In this document: piece by piece, positions 54,333 to 61,084 of the stretch | How the letters are laid out: every line of letters starts with the position of its first letter | How positions within the stretch are numbered: position 1 is the stretch's first letter | NCBI GenBank assembly: GCA_035460165.1 | Contig: DATHWW010000003.1 | Location: forward strand, 70,724-134,723 | DNA length: 64,000 nt | Direction: 5' to 3' | From: MM2 sp035460165 | GTDB lineage: Bacteria > Pseudomonadota > Gammaproteobacteria > Burkholderiales > Methylophilaceae | The notes under the pieces: model-generated | The model's database searches: none | What the model saw: only the letters and a program-made list of their open reading frames with translations | Told to the model about the DNA's origin: nothing | Translations under genes and position numbers: made by a program

Positions 54333-55041
54333 GTTCCTCTCCTTTTTCTACGATCAACACAGCTTCGCCGTTCATCCACACCGCACGCGGCCAACTGCTC
54401 ATTGCAATCTTCAGCGCAGAATCGGTTAGCACCTCACCCTCGACGCTTTGCACGATATCCAAACCAGTACTTGCGAACAGTTCGCCCAGATCGACCACCT
54501 GGTCCGTCATCTCGCGCACGCCCTTGAGCCACAGCAGGCGCCCGTCACTGCCCGAGGCGTGCAGGCCGACTGCAGAAAGCGCGCCGATGATGCCATCGTG
54601 CGTCCCGGTCAAGCCAAGCAATGGTAACCCGTACGCCTCGGCAACACGACGCGCATCCTGCTGATACACGCGTCGACGCTTGCACAAAAATCCGAAGCGC
54701 TGAATCTCGGAGGTAATGACGTTCTCAGCAGCAACGCACAAGCCGGCATCCGAGCCCTCGGCACTGTTCGCGACTAAATAATCGCGGCAATAGTCGAGTA
54801 TTGATGGGATATTCCCGGCTTCGGCACTTACCCTGACGCATGCCGCACTGTTATGCGAGGTATAGGGCACCAGCGGGCTCATGAGGAGTTGATGACGGGT
54901 GATATGCGCCGGCGAAGCCAGCCCCCTCGCTTTCAATTCCGAGGCAATGGTGCGCGCATGGAACCCGGTGCCGCAGCTCTCAAGATTGTCGGTATCGTCC
55001 AGGCCGATCAGCACATCAATGGAGTCAGATATAGCGGTCAT
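54280..55041 (-). CDS. TiaS-like protein (GLDDTDN kinase-like domain)
   Basis: A 253-residue protein. Its start, IDVLIGLDDTDNLESCGTG, matches the catalytic GIDDTDS...G(M/T) motif of TiaS, the archaeal enzyme that conjugates agmatine to C34 of tRNA-Ile2. Mid-protein conserved stretches include GLTGTHDGIIGALSAVG. It is much shorter than archaeal TiaS (about 420 residues) and lacks its C-terminal OB-fold and zinc-ribbon regions, so tRNA binding is doubtful. It is the first gene after a ModE-box-like site and starts the transport operon. ATG at 55041 has only a weak ribosome-binding site; an extended frame to 55179 runs across the operator and is rejected. Confidence 0.75.
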   Translation of the reverse strand: MTAISDSIDVLIGLDDTDNLESCGTGFHARTIASELKARGLASPAHITRHQLLMSPLVPYTSHNSAACVRVSAEAGNIPSILDYCRDYLVANSAEGSDAGLCVAAENVITSEIQRFGFLCKRRRVYQQDARRVAEAYGLPLLGLTGTHDGIIGALSAVGLHASGSDGRLLWLKGVREMTDQVVDLGELFASTGLDIVQSVEGEVLTDSALKIAMSSWPRAVWMNGEAVLIVEKGEEHDGADWRVASKQYLKQF

Positions 55042-55057
55042 GGAAGTCGGCGTTTTT

Positions 55058-55081
55058 CGAAATATCGAATGATATATAACG
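55058..55081. promoter_or_regulatory. ModE-box-like palindrome
   Basis: CGAAATAT and ATATAACG flank an 8-nt spacer (read on the minus strand, CGTTATAT-N8-ATATTTCG). E. coli ModE boxes have the same CGNTATAT...ATATANCG half-sites. It lies between modE and the TiaS-like gene, 17 nt before the latter's start. Confidence 0.65.
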
Positions 55082-55097
55082 CAATGCGCATAAACAA
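55069..55097 (-). promoter_or_regulatory. Promoter of the TiaS-like/TonB/Tup operon
   Basis: On the minus strand TTGTTT (55097-55092) and TATCAT (55074-55069) are separated by 17 bp. The -10 lies within the ModE-box-like site, consistent with repression when ModE is bound. Confidence 0.5.
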
Positions 55098-55118
55098 GCC
55101 CGAATTGCTTTATCGCTT

Positions 55119-55460
55119 TCAGGAAAGCAAAGATATCAGCACTTGCACCTCTTGCTCTACGGCTGCGGATGCGGTGCACTCGATGGCGCGATAACGGCGC
55201 AAAACATCATGACCGAACTCGGTCACCCTTGCGCCGCCGCCATGACTGCCGCCGGTGGCGGTGGCAACGAGCGGCTGCTTGAAACAGCGGTTCATGGTAT
55301 CGACCAGATCCCAGGCGCGCTTGTAGGACATTCCCATTTCGCGTGCGGCCGCCGAGATCGAGCCCGCCCGGTCTATGGCCTCCAGCAAGTCCGCCTTGCC
55401 CGGCCCCATGGCCGATTCACTGCCGTGAGGGATACGAATTTTCAGTAATTTTGAGCTCAC
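55119..55460 (-). CDS. ModE-type transcriptional regulator, DNA-binding domain only
   Basis: A 113-residue protein equivalent to the N-terminal winged-helix domain of ModE: GPGKADLLEAIDRAGSISAAAREMGMSYKRAWDL then TGGSHGGGARVTEFG. The C-terminal molybdate-binding (molbindin) domains are absent, so it must sense ligand differently or act with another protein. Single-domain ModE proteins are known. I chose the GTG at 55460; a TTG at 55511 would add 17 residues with no family match. It is divergent from moaA and upstream of the transport operon. Confidence 0.85.
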   Translation of the reverse strand: MSSKLLKIRIPHGSESAMGPGKADLLEAIDRAGSISAAAREMGMSYKRAWDLVDTMNRCFKQPLVATATGGSHGGGARVTEFGHDVLRRYRAIECTASAAVEQEVQVLISLLS

Positions 55461-55547
55461 GCCGCCATTGTACCTATTTTGCCGCAGCGCTTTTCCGAGT
55501 ATTATTGTCAAGTATTGATCGTATCCGCATTGTCGTTGTCCGACATC

Positions 55548-56609
55548 ATGGAAACTCCTAAAATGCAGGGCTCACCTTCCACCACACTTGCAGGAAACAT
55601 GGCGCCTCAAGACTCCCATACCGCAGCATTGATCGACCAGTTCGGCCGGCGCGTGGACTACATCCGGCTGTCGATCACCGACCGTTGCGACTTCCGCTGC
55701 GTGTACTGCATGGGCGAGGACATGACTTTCCTGCCGCGCGAGGAAGTGCTTTCTTTGGAAGAGTGCGAGCGATTGGTGCGCGTATTTGTCGGCCTAGGCG
55801 TACAGAAAGTGCGTATCACCGGCGGCGAACCGCTGGTGCGCAAGAATGCGCTGTGGCTGTTCGAACAAGTCGGCAAGCTGCCTGGGCTGCGCGAGCTGGT
55901 GCTCACCACCAACGGTTCGCAGCTCGATCACCAGGCGCTGCCGCTGAAACAGGCTGGCGTCAGCCGCATCAATATCAGCCTGGACAGCCTGGATGCCGAA
56001 CGCTTCCGCAAGATCACCCGCGTTGGCGACATCAGCAAAGTGCTGCGCGGCATCGATGCCGCCAAGGCGGCCGGGATCGCGCGCATCCGCCTCAACAGCG
56101 TGCTGATGCGCGGTTTCAACGACGACGAAGCCGTTGCGCTGACGCAATTCGCCGTCGACAAGGGCATCGATATCGCGTTCATCGAAGAGATGCCGCTGGG
56201 CGAGGTCGATCACAATCGCGCCTCCAGCTGCGTCACCAGCGACGAAACGCTGGGCGTGCTACAGCAACATTTCCGGCTTGTCAGCAGCACCGAAACCACC
56301 GGCGGCCCGGCCCGCTACTGGCGCATTCCCGAAACCGAAACGCGCGTCGGCTTTATTTCGCCGCACAGCCATAACTTCTGCGAATCCTGCAACCGCGTGC
56401 GCATCACCTGCAAGGGCGAACTCTTCCTGTGCCTTGGGCAAGAGGACGTCGTCGACTTGATGCCTTTGTTGCGCGCATATCCGAACGACGACGCGCCGCT
56501 CAGAGAAGCCATCGTCAACGCGATGAAGATCAAACCCAAAGGCCACGATTTCGACCTGCGCCGTGCGGAACCCGCAGTGGTGCGCTTCATGTCCGTTACC
56601 GGCGGTTGA
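55548..56609 (+). CDS. moaA: GTP 3',8-cyclase MoaA
   Basis: A 353-residue radical-SAM enzyme that catalyses the first step of molybdenum cofactor synthesis. The N-terminal SAM cluster motif CDFRCVYC (CxxxCxxC) is near residue 53, the second 4Fe-4S ligands CESCNRVRITCKG are near 280, and the C-terminal double Gly (SVTGG) required for activity is intact. The start is uncertain: ATGs at 55548, 55563 and 55599 are in frame; the ATG at 55599 has AGGAAAC just before it. It is the first gene of the moaA-fdhD-mobA-mobB-moeA run, with moaA and fdhD two bases apart. Confidence 0.95.
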   Translation: METPKMQGSPSTTLAGNMAPQDSHTAALIDQFGRRVDYIRLSITDRCDFRCVYCMGEDMTFLPREEVLSLEECERLVRVFVGLGVQKVRITGGEPLVRKNALWLFEQVGKLPGLRELVLTTNGSQLDHQALPLKQAGVSRINISLDSLDAERFRKITRVGDISKVLRGIDAAKAAGIARIRLNSVLMRGFNDDEAVALTQFAVDKGIDIAFIEEMPLGEVDHNRASSCVTSDETLGVLQQHFRLVSSTETTGGPARYWRIPETETRVGFISPHSHNFCESCNRVRITCKGELFLCLGQEDVVDLMPLLRAYPNDDAPLREAIVNAMKIKPKGHDFDLRRAEPAVVRFMSVTGG

Positions 56610-56611
56610 TC

Positions 56612-57442
56612 GTGTCCCGGCTTCGCCCTGAAATTACCCACGCCAGCCGGCCGCTCACCTTTACGGTGCCGGCCGTCAACGAGCACGGCGAAACGCTGGA
56701 AACCGAGATCGCCGGCGAAGGTCCGCTGACGCTCTATCTCGACAAACGCGAGATCGTCACCCTGATGACGCTGGGCGCCGCGCCGGAAGCCCTTGCGATC
56801 GGCTATCTGCGCAACCAGCGGCTGCTGCCTGATATCGAGTCCATTGCCAGCGTGCAAGTCGACTGGGAAACCGAGGCGGTCGCGGTCACTACGCGTTACG
56901 GCATCAAGAACATCGCGAAACGCCTGGGCAAGCGCACCGTCACGACAGGTTGCGGGCAAGGCACGATGTTCGGCGACCTGATGGAGGAAATCGACCATAT
57001 CCAGCTGCCGCACGATGCCACCCTCTCCGAGGAAACACTGCAGGCGCTGCTGGAAAATGTGCGCCATTACGACAGCCTGTACAAGAAGGCCGGCGCCTTG
57101 CATGGCTGCGCGCTCGCCAAGGGCTCGGAAATCCTCTATTACGTCGAGGACGTGGGCCGCCATAACGCGGTGGATGCGATTGCCGGCATGATGTGGCTGG
57201 ATGGGATCGACGGCCACGACAAGATTTTTTACACCACCGGCCGGCTCACCAGCGAAATGGTGATCAAGGCCGCGCAGATGAGCGTACCTTTCCTCGTCTC
57301 GCGCTCCGGCCTCACCCGCATGGGTTGGGAAATCGCGCAGAAGGTAGGCATCACTATGCTGGGCCGCGCACAGGGCCGGCATTTCCTGCTATTCACCGGC
57401 GCGGAACGCTTCCGCCATGCGGAAATCGAGACAACGGCATGA
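56612..57442 (+). CDS. fdhD: Formate dehydrogenase accessory sulfurtransferase FdhD, variant
   Basis: A 276-residue protein of the FdhD family, which passes sulfur from cysteine desulfurase to the Mo/W-bis-MGD cofactor of formate dehydrogenases. ALHGCALAKG and EDVGRHNAVDAI motifs are intact. The GTG at 56612 gives the normal N-terminus; the frame continues upstream only through the end of moaA. In the loop where E. coli FdhD has CxxC, this protein has TTGCGQGTMF with a single Cys. It overlaps mobA by 4 nt. Confidence 0.92.
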   Translation: MSRLRPEITHASRPLTFTVPAVNEHGETLETEIAGEGPLTLYLDKREIVTLMTLGAAPEALAIGYLRNQRLLPDIESIASVQVDWETEAVAVTTRYGIKNIAKRLGKRTVTTGCGQGTMFGDLMEEIDHIQLPHDATLSEETLQALLENVRHYDSLYKKAGALHGCALAKGSEILYYVEDVGRHNAVDAIAGMMWLDGIDGHDKIFYTTGRLTSEMVIKAAQMSVPFLVSRSGLTRMGWEIAQKVGITMLGRAQGRHFLLFTGAERFRHAEIETTA

Positions 57443-58008
57443 AGGTGACGGGCATCATACTTGCCGGCGGCATGGGCCGGCGCATGGGTGGCGTGGATAA
57501 AGGCCTGGTGCCGTTCCAGGGCAAGCCTCTGGTGACGCATGTACTGGAGCGCCTGCGCCCGCAGGTCGATGAAATCCTGGTCAACGCCAATCGCGAGATC
57601 GACACCTACGCCAAGTTCGGCTACCCCGTCGTGCCCGATGCCATCGGCGGCTTCGCCGGACCGCTGGCCGGATTGCACTGTGGCATGACCGCGGCCACCA
57701 CCGAACTGGTTGCAACCGTCCCTTGCGACTCGCCGTTTCTTCCCGCCGATCTGATACCCCGCCTGCTGCAAGCCCTGCAAGAGAATGATGCCGACCTCGC
57801 CGTCGCCAAGACCGGCAATCAGCCGCATCCGGTGTTCTGCCTGTGCCGCAAGGCTCTGCTGCCCAACTTGACGGCATTTCTGGAAAGCGGCGGGCGCAAG
57901 ATCGACTTTTGGTATGCCGGCGTACGCACCGTCGAGGTGGCATTCGACGATGAAGAACAGGCTTTCGCCAATATCAACACGCCCGAGGAATTGTCTTGTC
58001 TGCAATGA
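57439..58008 (+). CDS. mobA: Molybdenum cofactor guanylyltransferase MobA
   Basis: A 189-residue nucleotidyltransferase that attaches GMP to Mo-MPT. It begins VTGIILAGGMGRRMGGVDKGLVPF, the GTP-binding loop of the family, and carries the metal-binding VPCDSPFLP near residue 97. The ATG at 57439 overlaps the fdhD stop (ATGA). It overlaps mobB by 4 nt. Confidence 0.97.
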   Translation: MKVTGIILAGGMGRRMGGVDKGLVPFQGKPLVTHVLERLRPQVDEILVNANREIDTYAKFGYPVVPDAIGGFAGPLAGLHCGMTAATTELVATVPCDSPFLPADLIPRLLQALQENDADLAVAKTGNQPHPVFCLCRKALLPNLTAFLESGGRKIDFWYAGVRTVEVAFDDEEQAFANINTPEELSCLQ

Positions 58009-58571
58009 TTACCTGCGATGTGCCGCTGCTCGGCTTTTGCGCTTACGGCAGCGGCATCGGCAAGACCACGCTGCTGACGAGCCTGATTCCGGTACTGACC
58101 GCACGCGGACTGAACCTTTCCGTGATCAAGCACGCGCACCATACCTTCGACATCGACCATCCCGGCAAGGACAGCTACCGCATCCGCGAAGCCGGTGCGG
58201 TGCAAACCATGCTGGGATCGCGCCGTCGCTGGGCGCTGATGACCGAAATGTCGCGCATCAGCGACCGCGAGGACGACCTGCGTCTGGCCGAATTGCTGCC
58301 GCACATGGATACCGCGCTGGTTGACCTGATCCTGGTGGAAGGCTTCAAGCAGGAGCCTATTCCCAAGATCGAGATTTTCCGTCCTTCGCTGCACAAACCC
58401 TTGCTGGCGACCAGCGACCCGCATGTGATCGCCGTAGCCACCGACGGTCCTGCACCGACAACGCTGCCGCAACTGGACCTGAACGACCCACAGGCCATCG
58501 CCGACTTCGTGCAGACATGGCTGGCACAACAACAGAATTCCCTGAAAATCGTTTCCACACAGCGACCCTGA
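58005..58571 (+). CDS. mobB: Molybdopterin-guanine dinucleotide biosynthesis protein MobB
   Basis: A 188-residue P-loop GTPase that assists MobA. GSGIGKTTLLTSLIP near residue 14 is the Walker A motif; VIKHAHHTFDIDHPGKDS and the ILVEGFKQEPIPKIEI motif follow. The ATG at 58005 overlaps the mobA stop. moeA begins 2 nt after its stop codon. Confidence 0.95.
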   Translation: MITCDVPLLGFCAYGSGIGKTTLLTSLIPVLTARGLNLSVIKHAHHTFDIDHPGKDSYRIREAGAVQTMLGSRRRWALMTEMSRISDREDDLRLAELLPHMDTALVDLILVEGFKQEPIPKIEIFRPSLHKPLLATSDPHVIAVATDGPAPTTLPQLDLNDPQAIADFVQTWLAQQQNSLKIVSTQRP

Positions 58572-58573
58572 CC

Positions 58574-59842
58574 ATGACCCAAGACTTCATCCGCGCCATC
58601 AGTTGCGCCGACGACTACGACCCCAATTCGATGTCCGTGGACAAGGCCCGCCGCTTTATCCGCGACTTTCTCCAACCGGTGCAGACAAAGGAAAGCCTGG
58701 CGCTGCGCTGTTCGCTTGGCCGTGTACTGGCGGAGGACATACTTTCGCCTTACAACGTGCCCAACCACAATAATTCCGCGATGGACGGCTACGCCCTCAA
58801 CGCGGACGATCTGGCGGCCAGCGGCAACACCTCGCTGCGCATCGCGGGCACGGCCTTCGCCGGCAAGGCGTTCGAAGGCAGGGTCGGCAAGGGCGAATGC
58901 GTGCGCATCATGACCGGCGCGGTGATGCCGGCGGAATGCGACAGCGTGGTAATTCAGGAGCACGTGCAGGCCGAGGGCGACCGCATCACTTTCGGCGAGG
59001 GCGTCAAGCGCGGGCAGAACCTGCGTTATGCCGGCGAAGATTTGAAACAGGGCCAGGTGGTATTCGCCGCCGGTCATGTGATGCGCCCGGCGGATCTGGG
59101 CTTGATTGCCTCGCTCGGCATCGGCGAGGTCAAGGTCTATCGCAAGCTGCGCGTCGCATTCTTTTCCACCGGCGACGAACTCGCCAGCATCGGCCAGCCG
59201 CTTGAAGCGGGCCAGGTCTATGACAGCAATCGCTACACACTCTATGGCATGCTCACGCGCCTCGGCGTAGAAGTGATCGACATGGGCGTGGTGCGCGACG
59301 ACCCCAAGCTGCTGGAGCAGGCATTGCACGATGCCGCCGCCTGCGCCGACGTCATCCTCACCAGCGGCGGCGTCTCGGTCGGCGAAGCGGACTATATGAA
59401 GCAGTTGCTCAACGAGCTCGGCCAGGTCGTATTCTGGAAAATCGCGATGAAGCCGGGCCGCCCGCTCGCCTACGGCAAGATCGGCAACGCCCACTACTTC
59501 GGCTTGCCCGGCAACCCGGTATCGGTGATGGTCACCTTCTATCAGTTCGTACGCGACGCGATGCTGGTGCTAATGGGCCAACCCGATCCGGCGCCCGTCC
59601 CGCAACTGCCCGTGGTTTGCAGCGGCAATCTGAAAAAAGCGCCGGGGCGCACCGAGTTCCAGCGCGGCGTATTGTTTGCCGACAGCGATGGACTATGGAA
59701 AGTCCAGCCCATTGGCAACCAAGGCTCCGGCGTGTTGCGCTCGATGTCCGAGGCCAATTGCTTCATCGTGCTGGGCGAGCATTGCGGCAACGTTCAGGCC
59801 GGCGATACCGTAAGCGTGCAAATATTGGATAGTTTTGTCTGA
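58574..59842 (+). CDS. moeA: Molybdopterin molybdenumtransferase MoeA
   Basis: A 422-residue enzyme that inserts molybdate (or tungstate) into adenylated molybdopterin. NHNNSAMDGYAL near residue 65, VRIMTGAVMPAECD near 112, FFSTGDELASIGQPL near 197, the TSGGVSVGEADYMK motif near 260 and GLPGNPVSVMVTF near 315 are all standard. The frame is open upstream to 58517, but ATG 58574 directly follows mobB. A terminator ends the operon. Confidence 0.97.
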   Translation: MTQDFIRAISCADDYDPNSMSVDKARRFIRDFLQPVQTKESLALRCSLGRVLAEDILSPYNVPNHNNSAMDGYALNADDLAASGNTSLRIAGTAFAGKAFEGRVGKGECVRIMTGAVMPAECDSVVIQEHVQAEGDRITFGEGVKRGQNLRYAGEDLKQGQVVFAAGHVMRPADLGLIASLGIGEVKVYRKLRVAFFSTGDELASIGQPLEAGQVYDSNRYTLYGMLTRLGVEVIDMGVVRDDPKLLEQALHDAAACADVILTSGGVSVGEADYMKQLLNELGQVVFWKIAMKPGRPLAYGKIGNAHYFGLPGNPVSVMVTFYQFVRDAMLVLMGQPDPAPVPQLPVVCSGNLKKAPGRTEFQRGVLFADSDGLWKVQPIGNQGSGVLRSMSEANCFIVLGEHCGNVQAGDTVSVQILDSFV

Positions 59843-59893
59843 AATTAATGAATTTCATGATATTCAACGGCTGAGTTCCTGAGTACATTTCCC

Positions 59894-59917
59894 AACCCGC
59901 CTCAAGGCGGGTTTTTT
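59894..59917 (+). terminator. Intrinsic terminator after moeA
   Basis: CCCGCC and GGCGGG pair around a TCAA loop and are followed by six T residues. It separates the molybdenum cofactor operon from the flagellar genes. Confidence 0.93.
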
Positions 59918-59924
59918 ATTGGGC

Positions 59925-59930
59925 TATAAT
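59925..59930 (+). promoter_or_regulatory. Consensus -10 (TATAAT) immediately upstream of flhB
   Basis: TATAAT ends 11 bases before the flhB ATG. No -35 match is seen because the moeA terminator hairpin occupies that region. If it is used, the transcript would have a leader of only a few bases. Confidence 0.45.
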
Positions 59931-59941
59931 CTGCTTCCATC

Positions 59942-61084
59942 ATGGCAGAAGATAGCGATCTCGAAAAAACCGAACCAGCGTCAGCCAGACGCCTGTCAGA
60001 GGCGCGCAACAAAGGCAACATTCCCCGTTCGCGTGAATTGAACACCTTCGCCATCCTGATCGTGGCCGGGGCTACCCTGCTGATGATGGGAACGCAACTT
60101 ACCGCCGGCATGACCGACCTGCTACGCCGCGGCCTGACTTTCGATCGTACGGCGCTTAGCTCGCCCGACTTCATGTGGAACAGCTTGATCCATTCCACGC
60201 TGGACATGTTGCAGCTGTTTCTCCCCTTCTTGCTGGTTTTGGTGATCGCCGCGCTGGCCGCACCCATCCTGCTCGGGGGTTGGATGATGAGCGCCGAGGC
60301 CATTCAGCCCGATTTTGGCCGATTGAATCCATTGAAAGGAATCGCACGCCTGTTTTCCGCCACTAGCCTGGGCGAACTGGGAAAAGCCATCGCCAAATCG
60401 CTGGTAGTGGGCGGCGTCGGGTTCGCTGTGATCTGGAATTATCGGGAGGAAGCGTTTTCGCTCGCCACCGAATCGCTTGATGCGGGCATATACCATCTGG
60501 GCAGTTTGTTGGGCTGGCTGTTCATCCTGCTCACCTCGGCGATGATCCTGATCGTCGCGATCGACGTGCCGTTTCAACTGTGGGACTACTACCGCAAGCT
60601 GCGCATGACCAAGGAGGAAGTACGGCAGGAAATGAAGGAAAGCGAAGGTGACCCGCAGATCAAAGCCCGCATCCGCGCTATGCAGCGCGAAATGGCGCGT
60701 CGTCGCATGATGGCAGAAGTGCCCAAGGCCGACGTCATCGTCACCAACCCGACGCACTACGCGGTGGCCTTGCGCTACAACGAAAAGGAAATGCGCGCGC
60801 CGCGCGTCATCGCCAAGGGTTCCTATCTGCTCGCGGAGCGCATCCGCGAGTTGGGGCTGGAGCATCACGTGCCCATCCTGAGCGCGCCTCCCCTGGCGAG
60901 AGCTTTATACAAGCATGCCGAGCTCGAACAGGAAATCCCTGCCTCGCTTTTCTCCGCCGTGGCCGAAGTGCTCGCTTACGTTTACCAGCTTCGCAGTTAT
61001 AATAAGCAAGGCGGCGCCATGCCGCAGCAACCGGAAAATATTCCGGTGCCCGAGGGAATGGATATGTTGGATACGACTGAATAA
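59942..61084 (+). CDS. flhB: Flagellar export apparatus protein FlhB
   Basis: A 380-residue switch protein of the flagellar type III secretion apparatus. It starts AEDSDLEKTEPASARRLSEAR, has four membrane segments to about residue 215, and a C-terminal cytoplasmic domain with the autocleavage motif NPTHYAVAL (cleavage between N and P) near residue 272. The C-terminal tail is Pro/Glu-rich. It shares one base with flhA. Confidence 0.97.
   Translation: MAEDSDLEKTEPASARRLSEARNKGNIPRSRELNTFAILIVAGATLLMMGTQLTAGMTDLLRRGLTFDRTALSSPDFMWNSLIHSTLDMLQLFLPFLLVLVIAALAAPILLGGWMMSAEAIQPDFGRLNPLKGIARLFSATSLGELGKAIAKSLVVGGVGFAVIWNYREEAFSLATESLDAGIYHLGSLLGWLFILLTSAMILIVAIDVPFQLWDYYRKLRMTKEEVRQEMKESEGDPQIKARIRAMQREMARRRMMAEVPKADVIVTNPTHYAVALRYNEKEMRAPRVIAKGSYLLAERIRELGLEHHVPILSAPPLARALYKHAELEQEIPASLFSAVAEVLAYVYQLRSYNKQGGAMPQQPENIPVPEGMDMLDTTE

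Noticed and set aside
54280..55179. Longer version of the TiaS-like protein
   Set aside because: The added 46 residues cross the ModE-box-like site and promoter and have no family match; ATG 55041 directly precedes the conserved domain.
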